This document shows, in pieces, positions 25,435 through 36,511 of a stretch of DNA of 64,000 bases. The notes below the pieces were generated by a model that saw only the letters and a list, made by a program, of their open reading frames with translations, was not told the origin of the DNA and did not search any database. Each line of letters starts with the position of its first letter. Position 1 is the first letter of the stretch. Location of the stretch: positions 16,784,501 to 16,848,500 of the forward strand of contig CM020513.1 of NCBI GenBank assembly GCA_009823395.1. Direction: 5' to 3'. Origin of the DNA: Thamnaconus septentrionalis (Eukaryota; Chordata; Actinopteri; Tetraodontiformes; Monacanthidae). The position numbers and the translations under genes are program-made.

Positions 25435-25900
25435 GTGAGTGCCATACAAAACACAAACACAAACTTATGTTAGATTTCTCCAAAAAAATATTCATCTTCT
25501 GTCAATGCTTCATTTATTTTGGTTACAATGTCTCCAGTGAAAAAAGCTATTTAAAAAATGTAAATTTAGGACCTAAACCTACAAGTCTTCTGAACAGACA
25601 AATTGTGACTATTTACTCTCCATGTCAGGGTGCATCACAATAAACATAGATTAAATTGAGACATTACCATGTTTTAAAATGCTTGTAAATGAGATGCACA
25701 GCCCTGCCCTGCACCCACAGCTGCTGCCAGTTTTTTCCTCCTCATTTCAAGCGAAGAAGAAATGAAAGTAACCAAACGGAAGCTTCTGGAGTTTGTGCTC
25801 GATTGTCGACTGCTGTGTTGATTCCCTCACTTTATGAAAACATTTTGCTTAAAGGACGTCCACACTGACGCGCATGGACACCATATGTGCACGGCCCCAG

Positions 25901-25902
<2 letters not shown>

Positions 25903-25938
<36 letters not shown>
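25903..25938 (+). repeat. (GT)n microsatellite
   Basis: Pure GT run of about 17 units. Confidence 0.9.
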
Positions 25939-25944
<6 letters not shown>

Positions 25945-26324
25945 GACATTGTCGCGGACAGATTTCCAGACAGATTTACCGCTCCCTATTTTGTGGTGGT
26001 CAGCTTTAACGCCATCTTTTATTTTTTTCCCTCCTTGCGTCATGTGCTTCAGCAGCGCCGCCGCCGCCGCTGCTGCTATTTTGGGGTCATCACGTATTTT
26101 GTCATCCGCTCTGCTCAATCAGCCGCCGGTCTCTGGAGATGCCGTGTGAATGTGAATGTGCGTGCGTGTGTGTTTGTGTGTGTCTGTGTTGGGCAGGGTG
26201 GGGCTGTGGGGGGCCCTTGGGGCGAGGCAGGGCAGTCATTGCCAGTGGCAGCCCCGGGGCAGGGTATGGCCGTCCAGGACACGTGTCTTGGGTCGCAGCC
26301 AGAGCTCATGGCCACGGCTTTCCT

Positions 26325-26590
26325 CCATCCCTCCATCCCTCCATCTCTTCATCCCTCCATCCCTCCATCTCTCCGTCCCTCCGTCTCCATCCCTCATCCC
26401 TCCATCCCTCCATCCCTCCATCTCTCCATCCCTCCTTCATCCCTCCATCCCTCCATCTCTCCGTCCCTCCATCTCTCCATCCCTCCATCTCTCCATCCCT
26501 CCATCCCTCCATCCCTCCGTCCCTCCATCCCTCTATCCTCTATCCTCCGTCCCTCCATCCCTCCATCCCTCTGTCCCTCCATCCCTCTGT
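26325..26590 (+). repeat. CCCTCCAT-type minisatellite
   Basis: About 265 bp of ccctccat octamers mixed with ctctccat and ccctccgt variants. It is almost purine-free apart from the A of CAT and some G. Pro-Ser-Leu-His frames on one strand and Met-Glu-Gly-Trp-Arg-Asp frames on the other are repeat products. Confidence 0.93.
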
Positions 26591-27049
26591 CCTGCACCTC
26601 TCGCTCTGGTACGTCCCCCAGTGGAGACGCTGACCCCCCTTTAACCCCACAGTCCCTGCAAGTCCTCCGCTGTTTATTCCATTTTATTGCTTGTCCTCGT
26701 TTTTTTCAGCAATTTGTTTACACCCCCCACCCCCCACCCCAGGTTGTCTCTCCCTGCCGGCGTCTCCCTCTCTCTCTCTTTCTCTCTCCACATTCAGTAT
26801 TTTGGCGAGGTTGTATTTCTTCATTAGCCGTGCTGTTTGGGAGGGGGTTGGAGTTGGGGGTGAGGGAGGTGGGGGCGGTGGGGGAGGTGGGGGCGTGGGG
26901 GGGGAGTCCCAGGGGATGTCAGAGTACATTAATTCTCATCAGAAGGCGAACAGAGCAGAGTGGAGGCTGGGAGCTGTGAGCTGTGAATGGCACTGGGCAG
27001 CTGTCTGAGTCTCCCACCACTCTATTACTGCACGTATGTCTTCAGGCAT

Positions 27050-27100
27050 AACACACACACACACGCACATGCACATGCACATGCACATGCACATGCAGCT
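27050..27100 (+). repeat. (CA)n then (GCACAT)n hexamer repeat
   Basis: A short CA run passes into about five GCACAT hexamers. Confidence 0.88.
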
Positions 27101-28339
27101 GCTGACAGGACTGTAAACAAACAGACACACTCGGCGCTCCGCACGCTGGCTGTAATGCTCCTGCAGCGTGTCATTGACAGGTGAAATGTAATCAGAGTCT
27201 TTCTGCGTTCCTTCTCCCTCTCGTTTCTCACCCCCCTGCCTTTAAGTGCTTCTTATTCACTGGCTTTCACGCTGCTTTGTGTTCCAATGACCCCGATTTG
27301 GCTTTAATTGCCTGTCCTTTGAAATGAAATCACCTGCATATTGATATTGTTGAAAGGAGGGGGGTGTGGCGGGTGCGATATCGCTGCAGATGTAATTGAT
27401 GGCGGAGCAGCATTTGACGGAACGTGGCCTAATACCATTTCCACCCAACCAGTCTGTAATTAACATATGCAATTTGCTTTTATTTATTGTTTTTTTTAAA
27501 TGCATTTCTGCGGCTGTAATTCCAGGCCTCTTAGCGCGTTGACGTGTGGTAAGTGTAGCTACATGCAATTTCCATTTGCGTCAGTCCTGCCGTTGGTTTG
27601 CACGGCCAGGACTGCAAAGGCTGTTTCGCTTTAGATGCGTGTCAGGGTGCGAAGCGAACAAATATCCATATGCCAGGATCACTTGCCAATAAAGTCCAGT
27701 GTTAATGACCGGCGGTCCGAACGCAGCGCGCACAGGCAATCTCTTCCTGCTGGCCCTCATTATGCCAGAGGTCAGGGGTCATACCCAGGGGGGTTATTTA
27801 AAGTAAATATATAAACTGATGTCTCCCCGTTTGGTAGTTAACACCCTGCTTTGACCAGCGCTGAGATTGCACGGTGCGCACGGCCTTGCGCAAGGCTTTA
27901 ATGTGGAAAGGGGGACCGTGCTGCGCGGCAACAGGCCTATTAAAGACATTCATTAGAGCTGCGCTTATGAGAGAGGGACTAACTGGTGGGCAGTTGAATT
28001 AACAGGCCTTTTACATTACAAGCAGACTCACCGGAGGCCCATCGGCGCTGCGTGGGGGAAATCTCTCCACTGGTCAGTGCAAAGTTGTTTATTGGAGTTT
28101 TCGATCACAAATTTGTAGCAGCGACGGCTTCATCAGCGGCTCGGTGCTGAGGACAGCAGCAGCGCAGCAGTCAGCGAGTCTCTGGGTCTGAGGTCTGTCC
28201 GCATTCAGAATAAGTTTGTGCAGGTTAATTGATTTTTGAGGGCAAAGTCACAACTGTTTTGCTGTGAGTTTGGCTCGTGTCTTATAAAGCATCCTATCCT
28301 GGAAAAACAGAGTTTATTATTCAATATTAAAGTATTTAT

Positions 28340-28650
28340 AGCTGCTATCAGACTGCCAGCCAAAATCAGATTTGTAGTCCATCCAGATTGAAACTGGATG
28401 GCTCTTCTGTAGTCTGAACAGTCACCAATCACATTAAATCCGATTTTTGCAAAACGGATTGAAACCACCTTCGGGAGGTCGTTTCAAATGGCATTTGGAC
28501 AGATGCGTGTCAATCTGAACAGCTTTAAACACAGCGATGGGTTTTGACTGTCCGTGACGTCACTCTACGCGACGCAAGAGCCAATGCGCCACCAGAGAGC
28601 GCCACCAGAGAGCGCCACTGGAGGTGCGGAGCTGTAACGTCATGGAGCAG
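28340..28650 (-). mobile_element. interspersed repeat sharing family with 39348-39693 (partial, boundaries uncertain)
   Basis: It begins with gctgctatcagactgccagc and contains caaaatcagatttg, ccagattgaaac, ggctcttctgtagtctgaac and gaaaccaccttcgggaggtc. All of these occur in the same order on the reverse strand of 39348-39693. After about 28520 it diverges into a part absent from the other copy, with a small tandem gccaccagagagc. The right boundary is not defined. Confidence 0.6.
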
Positions 28651-30339
28651 ACAGAAGCAGTAGAAAACAGAATAGAATTCCAAATTTCTTCGCTGCTAAA
28701 TCCAAAACTAAAACAATGATTGAGGAGGAACTCGTTAAACTGCTTCAGTCTGTTCAGATTGTTGTTGGACCATGTAAAGAAACTTCCTTTAAACTGGGAC
28801 ATGGGTGTAAACTGCTGCTAGACGTCTCTTCTGAGTCCCCACTGCTTTGTTCATTCAACAAAAAAAACACCCAAACAAAACCAGACACAAAGAAGTGATT
28901 TTTAAACCGTGTTTACACTGAAAAGTTCCAAAGTCAGACGGATGACTCGGAGTGTGTGGTGTTTATTGGGACGCCCCCTGGAGTTGTGCTGTGTTCACGC
29001 TCTCTTAGTGTGGGGGAACAGTGGGTCCAAAACAACTCCTGGAAGCTGAGAGTAGTTTCACAGCAGAGGCAGCCCGTCTTTAACTCCTCTTCCTGCTTTT
29101 ATCAGGCTTAAGGTCATTCTTCCACACATGTTTACAGACCTCCTTATAATTTTTGTATGAAGGGTGAAAATGTGAATAAGTGGCTGCCAGTGCGGGGTGG
29201 GCTGGGCGGGGGGGGGGGGTTGGCGGTATGCTGAGGTCGGCACTCCTTAGGTTGACTTGTGGCTGGATTTGTGCTCTTTAATGAACCTTGTGTGTTCGGA
29301 GGCCTGAAGGTGATCGTACAGTACACTCCTATGTAATAGCGCGGGATGGCTCATTATAGGAAGGCATAACAATTCGCACATTAATTTTCCAGCATCCAGT
29401 TTTTAATTAATCCAGTAGGCAGTCTTAAACACAGGGTACACAAATTGCCTTCGGCCTCATAATTAATTCTAATGGAAGAAATTAAAAATTGGTGGGGTGT
29501 GTTTGGACTGTTGGGCTGTGTTACTGTGGTTTCGAGCTCGCTGGAGCGACGCTGTCACCGACAAGGATCTCGCCGGCCCCATCAGTCGGGCCGGCTCCGT
29601 TCTGAGGCGCGCCGAGCCTGACTCGCTCTTCTACTGCCACCGTGCTTGACTGTCTGTGTCCTTTGGTTAATTTTTTTTCTCCATAAAGTTGCTTCTTTTG
29701 CAGTCGTACCAAACCAGGCCTGTGCGGGGGTTTGTGGAGAATGCACACATGCGTTGCCCAGCTAACCTCCCACCAAGACGTGTATACATGGAGGAGGAAT
29801 TCAAATTCCAATCGCAGTATCTGGCTGTCTTAATCAAAGTTCTCCATAGTCGGACTAACGCGTTTACATGCGTGCGCTACTTAGTCTACTTCTATTGTAT
29901 CTGCCGCTGCAGTCGAGACGTCTGTGGGTTCGACAGAGCGGAGCCGATATCGACGCCCGCTGCTTCCTCCTCCGTCGTGCCTTCAAATGGTTTGAGACTT
30001 TTGAATGTGTTGGAGGTATCGGATCTCCTACCAGCTGTGTTGGCCATCCACAGTGCTTGTGGAGCTGCGCCGGAAAGCCCCTGTATCTCCTCTCTCATCT
30101 CTGCAGCTTTATTGATGCTGCGACTCCATGGACCCCCTGAGCCTTTCACCTTCTGGAATCAGACACCACTTCCTGTTCCCCCGCCTTCACTTCCCAACAC
30201 TCCTTCCTTCTTTCATTTCTCTTTACCGCTCTCTTCCTACCCCCTTTTCACAAAAAAAATTCACGTCTAAAATGGTTGCGTCTTCTCTGTTTTCAATCGA
30301 TAACCAATCAAATGTGTTTGAACGCTCCCCCCCTCACAG

Positions 30340-30525
30340 CCCCCTGCACATCCTGGTCTGCAACGCAGCCGTTTGCACTCAGCCCTGGAGCTTGACGGAG
30401 GATGGCCTGGAGTCCACCTTCCAGATCTGCCACTTGGGCCACTTCCTGCTCGTCCAGTGCCTGCAGGACGTGCTCCGGCGGTCAGCTCCTGCCCGTGTGG
30501 TGGTGGTGTCCTCCGAGTCGCACAG
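30340..30525 (+). CDS. WWOX: WWOX coding exon 7 (SDR domain, core with SSES motif)
   Basis: The first base completes Ile202. Then 61 codons give residues 203-263, and two bases (AG) are completed by exon 8 to Arg264. [10 protein letters not shown] is the SDR strand 4 motif (NAG/NAA type). [13 protein letters not shown] leads into [11 protein letters not shown], the helix that carries the SDR tetrad asparagine (N232 in human as I recall it). The codon here is TGC, cysteine. [14 protein letters not shown] ends with the catalytic-serine strand. The acceptor is ccctcacag/C and the donor CACAG/gtattg, with a usable but non-consensus +4 to +6. Reading past the donor meets TGA after one codon. The 186-bp length equals human exon 7 as I recall it. 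An antisense open frame here is a shadow. Confidence 0.96.
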
Positions 30526-30547
30526 GTATTGACTCTCCACAAGTCAT

Positions 30548-30895
30548 TTAAAGGTCCAGTGTGTGAGATTTGGCTTCATTTATGACTTATATATTGGTAC
30601 AAGCTTAACATACTGCCCTTAAATACATTAGTTAGAGTGTATACTTGCAGTGCAATAGAAGTAACTTGGTTTTCCTTCTTTAGAATGGTTCTCATATATA
30701 GAAAAATATACATAGAGCAAAAAAAAAAAAAGGGTCTTTTGGCTCCAAGTTTGCTGCCATCTTGCGGCTCCATTTTCTAAGGAGGCCCACCTGACAGTTG
30801 CCTAAATATGAAACGCACTGTCATTTGGGGCACTGTACATTTTTTAAGGTCGGCTAGGTAGCCTACCTTAAAAAATGTACACACTCTATCTTTAA
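30548..30895 (+). mobile_element. TTAA-flanked MITE, copy A
   Basis: It starts TTAAAGGTCCAGTGTGTGAG and ends gtacacactctatctttaa. The ends are imperfect inverted repeats (TTAAAG...AGTGTGT), both including TTAA, as expected of piggyBac-type insertions. Shared internal phrases with 34260-34693 are tttggctt-atttatga, ttggtac/aaagct-aac and gctgccatcttg followed by tttctaaggagg. Near its 3' end is an imperfect hairpin around ggtaggctacc-like arms (30845-30873). There is no transposase. It lies only 22 nt after the exon 7 donor. Confidence 0.7.
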
Positions 30896-31957
30896 GTCCA
30901 ATAATTTCAAATAGAGGATTGTTTAAAACAGGCATGACTGGCTGAGGATTTGGAATTTAAATTTGAAGTCACCAATATTTTTCTTATCTTTTTAATTTTA
31001 CACTATGTTTTATGTCGACAAGGTATTGCTCTTTACACTTTCAATGCCTCTAAAGTTGTAATCTACCACCTAATGCATGCTGCATTAGAAATGTCCACTC
31101 TGTGCCTTGGAAGAGGGAATCCATCAGCAGGGAGCGCCGGTGTTTTCCCTGGTGATTAATCGGCACCATGGCCCCGGTGCCACCGGCTGGCCTGTTCTGA
31201 CCGCTACTTAAGTGTTAGAAGTGAAAGATGTAATTCTCAACAACTTTTTCGGTCCACTCCAACAACTCATCAACTCCACTGGAGTTTTTTCCGCCGCCAA
31301 CTGGTAGATCAGTCTTAATGCATATTGTCAAAATGACAGCCCCACTCAAGGAAAAACTCATTTCCCTCCATCGGCTGTCGCTGTGAATTAAACGTATCAT
31401 CAACATGATGGATGGACTTTTCAGCTAAAATTTACTTTGATCAAGTGTCTACCCCCTTTTCCTGTCTGACCCCCTGACTCAGCCCCTTTTCTTGCCTCCC
31501 TTTTTTTTGTCCCTGTTTTTTGCCTGTCCCTACAGTAGACAAGCGCAACGTCTTGCTTGATGGCTGAGCCCTGAGCCGTGTGTCCCAGAGTCACTGAGTC
31601 AGTGAGCCAGTGAGCGTGCGCCCGTGACATTGATCCCGGGTCTCAGTCAGTCAGACGGCCAGAGCGGAGTGATTGATTGGAGCTCGGCCGTGTGACCTAA
31701 GACAAGGAGAACATACGCAGAGTTATTCTAGCAGATCATACAGCGGCGCCCCTATGATGGTGCTGTATGTATGCCCCTTTAATATGAGTTATGTTGTGCG
31801 CTTGGCCATGCATGAGGAGACCAGAGGAGCTGAGGGGATGGTTGGACTCTGGGATCCACTTTGGCTCACGCTGCTATTCCATACTGGAGAACAAAGACAA
31901 AGAGAGCTCAAAGGGAAGATTCAGGGTTCTTTTACATTGCCGCTGTTTGGTCCAGAC

Positions 31958-32333
31958 CAGGGTGGGCAAACTGTTTGACTGGTGGGCCACAATGGGTTAG
32001 AAAATTTGCCAGGGGGGCTGGAGCAGCAGCAGATGGACGGAGTGATTTGGTGAGTCACCTCATAGGAGGAAACAATCTATCATGGGATATGTAGAAAACA
32101 TTTTGCTTTATTGTCAATTGAAAATGTACAAAAGCATTACAACAAAATCAGCGTCTTTGAAGCCCCATGGTGTTTAGCTCTTTATTGAAATGACTCTGAA
32201 AACACTGAAAAAATGGATGAAATACAGCTATTTTATGACTTACTTGTTATTATTATAATTTTTATATTTATTTTAAAGTTTTGCAGGCCGGATTAAAAAG
32301 CTTAACAGGGTTCATATAGTTTGCCCACGCCTA
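31958..32333 (+). mobile_element. hAT-like non-autonomous element, copy 2, with near target duplication
   Basis: The 376-bp element starts cagggtgggcaaactg and ends agtttgcccacgccta, giving terminal inverted repeats. Flanking octamers gtccagac (31950-31957) and gtttagac (32334-32341) match at 6 of 8 positions, and both mismatches are C/T. This supports an old 8-bp duplication typical of hAT insertions. Internal blocks GCAGCAGCAGATGG and CACCTCATAGGAGG are shared with the other copies. It has no coding capacity. Confidence 0.82.
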
Positions 32334-33633
32334 GTTTAGACTTAACAGAGCTTCTTGATGGTTGTTGTTACTTCTTTGTCCCGGTGCTTTGGTCCACTTT
32401 TAAAAAGTGCCATGTGACTGTGAACCAAACTAAGTGACGGTGTGAAAACTTAAGTTAGTTCCTCAGCCTTTCAAACCCAGTCCCTGGACTTGGTCAGGTC
32501 GCTACCAATGAGGAAGCCACCTGAAAGGAAGTTCTGCATGGCAGTATTAGCAACGTTTGACTCAATTTAAAACCCTGACTTCAAGTTCAGTTTGGGATTC
32601 CTTGGTCAGAGACAAGAATGGCGAGGCAAGGCCTTTTCACTCTTTTCACTCTTTGCCCTCCAGCTGCCATCCTCCGGCTCCTTCTCATGGACTCACCTTT
32701 CCTTCTCACCTCTACAAGCAGCAGTGGCTTTAACCCCTTCAAAGGGGGCTTAGGGTGGACCAGAGAGAGTCAGTTACACACTGCCCCGGACCAGAGGAAG
32801 GCGGGCTGGTGAAATAGACAATATCTCATATTACATCTCCCCATTCTGTCCACCTCATTCCAGACCTATATTACATCCATTGAAGTCGCTAACCTTTTTT
32901 TTTGTTTGAGTTATTTTCAGTATCGGCTGATTTCCCGTTTATTCACTTAGCCTCCTCACAAGCGGCGTGCGACCCCTGACCTGGCAGCATATTGTATTCC
33001 CTAAGCCCCTTGTCCGCTGCCAAAGCACTGACCTATAAGGAACAGGGGCGGGAGCGATGGACACGCAAGTAAATGCGGGACACATTATCAGTTCCCAGCA
33101 CAGGGGCTTACTGTGGAATTGGCCCGGTGCAGGTTCACTCTGCCCACCGTCCAGCATCAGATGGGCTCAAACAGGTTGAGATAATACTGCTAATGAAACC
33201 CCCCGCCCATAGATCTAACCTGGACCTGCACTGACAACCAAAGTCATTTATCCTTTATTATACAAGATTTCATGAATCATCATTTATTGATTGCAGCGCC
33301 GCCGTTAAACTCGCTGGCGACCATTCTGACATGCGCAACCGTAAAGAAAAAAAAGAGAGGGGAAAAAGTGACGCTCATGCAATTGATTCATCAACCCCCT
33401 GCTCGCTAAAGTAGTTATGAAGTTGCTGCACATGAAATGAAAAGGCTGCAGATGTTGTAATTTAGGCCAAGCAGGAATGCCGCAGAAGGCGACAGTAAAC
33501 AAGAGGCAGCCAGCTTGTAAAAATCGCAATGAGGGAAGCAGGTGACATTTTGATTGGTTGTTTTCTAATGACTGCATTAATAAGTAGGATGCATTCCACC
33601 GCATGGGAGCACATCTCTCTGTCTCTCTCTCTC

Positions 33634-33634
33634 T

Positions 33635-33675
<41 letters not shown>
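33634..33675 (+). repeat. (CA)n microsatellite
   Basis: CA run preceded by a short CT run and ended by a CG interruption. It lies in intron 7, about 280 bp before exon 8. Confidence 0.9.
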
Positions 33676-33677
<2 letters not shown>

Positions 33678-33956
33678 GACATGCGAAGAGCGTTGTGGCC
33701 CCGTGTGTTGTGACGGGGAAACGCAAAATAGCAGAAGGACGAGTTGTGTAATGTTTAAGGGGCCTTGTCAAACATCTGGAGTTTAACAGCTCTGTCGCCT
33801 GCAATCAAGGAACATCACAACACGCCTTTGATTTGTATGCAGCCTGCACAGCACAACCTTGAGCGGGTTGTAATGGTGTAGAAACTGACTTGAGCCCTGG
33901 AAGCCAGCAGTGACTCTGACCTCTGCCTGTCTGTCCCTGTCCGCCTGTCCGTCCAG

Positions 33957-34221
33957 GTTCACAGACCTGCTGGACTCCTGCGGCAAAGTGGACCTGGCCC
34001 TGCTGTCTCCTAACAGGAAGCACTACTGGTCCATGCTGGCCTACAACCGGGCCAAACTCTGCAACATCCTCTTCAGCAACGAGCTCCACCGCCGCCTCTC
34101 GCCGTACGGCGTCACCTCCAACGCCGTGCACCCTGGGAACATGATGTACACCTCCATCCACCGCAGCTGGTGGCTCATGACCTTCTTCTTCACGCTGGCC
34201 AGGCCCTTCACCAAGTCCATG
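33957..34221 (+). CDS. WWOX: WWOX coding exon 8 (SDR active site Tyr/Lys)
   Basis: The first base completes Arg264. Then 88 codons give residues 265-352. The YxxxK active site is visible in [14 protein letters not shown], with Tyr and Lys at human positions 293 and 297. Tyr287 of HYWSM, reported as a phosphorylation site in human WWOX, is present. [24 protein letters not shown] (the SDR PG motif) and IHRSWW to LARPFTKSM follow with no gap against the human length. Residues 268-286 differ most. The acceptor is gtccgtccag/G and the donor ATG/gtaagt. The 265-bp length equals human exon 8 as I recall it. The exon is intact, with codons strongly G/C at third positions. Exon 9 is beyond the window. 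Confidence 0.97.
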
Positions 34222-34259
34222 GTAAGTGACAAGATATTAGATGCTTATTGTTTCAGTGT

Positions 34260-34305
34260 TTAAAGGACCCGTGTGTCATATTTGGCTTGATTTATGATTT
34301 TTATG

Positions 34306-34371
<66 letters not shown>

Positions 34372-34693
34372 TGGTAAAAGCTGAACATATGGCTTGCTCC
34401 CAGTTAGCTGCCATCTTGTACCGCCATATTTCTAAGGAAGCCTGATGTGGACAATCCAGCTGTCTGACGGTGCATTTTGTTATTAGGGTGAACGCTGGTG
34501 TCTTCAAATAAACCAACAAAGAGGAAGGTGGACCGAGTGTCCAGGTGTTAGATGCACAGGCAGGCCACTGTAGTTCACTGGCAAGCTCAGGAAGGGGAGG
34601 GAGAGTGAAAGCTGCTGCAATCTGAAATGTAACCACTTCATGTCGCTGTTTCTTCTTCAAAATCTCCAAAATATTACACATTTTAACCTTTAA
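34260..34693 (+). mobile_element. TTAA-flanked MITE, copy B, with internal (TA)n
   Basis: It starts TTAAAGGACCCGTGTGTCAT and ends acattttaacctttaa, with TTAA at both ends. Internal similarity to 30548-30895 includes atttggctt/gatttatga, ttggtaaaagctgaaca, gctgccatcttg and tttctaaggaagcc. An AT dinucleotide run (34312-34367) has grown inside it. It starts 38 nt after the exon 8 donor. Its first TAA is the in-frame stop if the donor is not used. Confidence 0.68.
34312..34367 (+). repeat. (TA)n microsatellite
   Basis: About 26 TA units with one TG interruption, inside MITE copy B and about 90 nt after the exon 8 donor. Confidence 0.92.
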
Positions 34694-35742
34694 GGAGAAA
34701 CTATGAGATGGCAGATGTTGCAGTGCAGACCGCAGGCCGGAGCGTCTCAGCCTATATATTTTTCTTGGCGTGGCAGAGAGGAAGAGGATGGAGAGGGTTG
34801 ATGTTCTGAGCGCTGAGGGGCTCAGGAGGAGAGTCTGGCTTTCACAGATTGCCAGATATTCTGCGGTTTGTTTTCCTCTTCCTCCTGTCACTGTTTATTT
34901 GACTCGGATCACCCGGTGCCCTCTCAAGGGAAGGCCCTGCTCCACATCCAGTGTGCGGCCACTATTAGGTTACGCTGAATGCAGGGCGCAAATGTGTCTG
35001 TAGTTGCGTATTTTAGGAGAGATAATCAGCTCTCTGTCAGATCTGCTTTTACCTTACACACCGGCTCTGGGCAGTAGAAGCCATGAGCAGATGCTCTCAG
35101 TAAAGACATTTTGTCTGGAAGTTTCTCAGGACACAGATGAGGCCAAGTGCCAGAAAGACTTTTTTTTTAATATCTATTTTCAGGTTTAATTTTGAAGCAA
35201 GAAAAAGAAAAAAGTAGGCTCCCTCTGAGAATTTAAAGCGTCACACCAGTGTTTCTTGGTGCCAGGATTACTTTTCTCTGGTTGGAAAGAATGAAGAGTT
35301 GCAATCAATAAAGTACACTATGGCTAAGCACTACACTGTACACCAGCACACAGCTCTTAACAGCTGTAGTCTGCTGTGGTACAATGGAAAGCACCAACAG
35401 AAAATGCCAAACTTCAGGGTATGTTTCAAACTGTGTTCTTCACGTCTGTATTCTTCGGTGCTGTGCACTTCCTGTTTGTTTCACTAGTCTACATATTGGT
35501 GGTTGGTGTTGTTTGTGCTGTGGCAACACTTTTTTTTTCCTACCTTTTGTTTATAACTTTATACCAGGCAGCGAAATAACGTATCACAAAAGCAGTTCCT
35601 CACCGCAACGTTAATGCCAAATTAAAATGCACTGTAGAGCTTGTTAGCCAGCTGGAGCGCTTGAATAATATAGTGAATGCTTCAGTGTGAATCCACTTAT
35701 GGACTCACACAACAATGTGTTTGGTACATTTTGAGACACTAA

Positions 35743-36511
35743 GGGCGTATTCACACCAGGAAAGTCCTGTAGTTCGCTTTCTTTGGTCCGGACCAAAATA
35801 CAATGTATCTTTTTGGTTTGGTGGTTTGGTTTGGTGGTTCCTTTTCACATTGCAATTTTCGCTAGAGTCCCAGGATTTGACAACAAACCCACATGTGTGC
35901 AAAGATCGTTCAATCATTGGACAAAACGGTCCGGGGCGGGGTAACACGGTAAAATACGGAAATTAAACAATCATGGATCTCCAGCGTGCTGCACTCGTTG
36001 TGCTCATAATGTTTGTTTTTTTCACACAAACACAAGCGTTTGCAGATAATTTGGAGCATCAGCGGCTTTTGATGCAACGTTGATTTTATGGGGAGATGCT
36101 TACCATTATGCGACAACGAAGACGTTTGGCAAGAACCGTCTCCTCATTGCTCCACGTTGAACCACGACTCATGTTAGCCTGACGGTCCGACGACATGCTG
36201 CTAAACTTTCTACTATGCTAACCAAAACATTATTTCCCATAATGGTTGTGGCTACGGAAGCCTGTGACGTGTAAAAAAGTGTATGATTTCACAACTGGTT
36301 GGAGCCACGGCGCAGTCGCTTTCACACATCAACCGAACCGCACCATGGTTGGTTTGGAAGCGAACCGAGACCACCTCTCCGGCGAGGTCTCGGACCGGCT
36401 GTTTGCTCCACACCAGAGTTTGCTGGTTTGTATTCACACCAGCCGAAAAAGTCCGCACAAGGGACTTCTTTGGTTTAGTCCGAACCAAACAGGGCAGGTG
36501 TGAATACGACC
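35743..36511 (+). mobile_element. PIF/Harbinger-like MITE with TAA target duplication
   Basis: The 769-bp element has inverted ends: gggcgtattcacaccaggaa at the left, and a right end whose complement begins ggtcgtattcacacctgccc. TAA flanks both sides (35740-35742 and 36512-36514). A 3-bp TWA duplication and G-rich ends fit PIF/Harbinger. Subterminal sequence is rich in ggtttggt/aaccaaac motifs, and another ttcacaccagcc copy lies near 36431. No transposase frame is visible, so it is non-autonomous. Confidence 0.78.

Larger units (their letters stand above)
25435..30339 (+). other. WWOX: WWOX intron 6 (4,905 bp)
   Basis: The intron begins gtgagt and ends cccctcacag. It holds a GT tract (25903-25938), a CCCTCCAT-type tandem block (26325-26590), a GCACAT repeat (27050-27100) and part of an interspersed repeat (from 28340). 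The segments 27.2-28.3 kb and 28.9-30.3 kb are unique sequence without gene signals. Confidence 0.9.
30526..33956 (+). other. WWOX: WWOX intron 7 (3,431 bp)
   Basis: The intron begins gtattg and ends gtccgtccag after a long CTGTC-rich pyrimidine stretch (about 33919-33956). It contains a TTAA-flanked MITE right after the donor (30548-30895), a hAT-like copy (31958-32333) and a CA tract (33634-33675). The rest (30.9-31.9 and 32.4-33.6 kb) is unique sequence without gene signals. Confidence 0.9.

Noticed and set aside
25834..26979. 381-residue frame in intron 6
   Set aside because: It runs through a GT tract and the CCCTCCAT minisatellite. The peptide is Cys-Val and Pro-Ser-Leu-His repeats.
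29689..30270. 193-residue frame just before exon 7
   Set aside because: It does not join the exon 7 frame through a splice site, has no recognisable domain, and the conserved WWOX peptide begins only at 30340.
30267..30542. Antisense open frames over WWOX exons (also 407-766 and 33805-34161)
   Set aside because: They are shadows of G/C-rich exons, with no similarity to known proteins and no splice structure.
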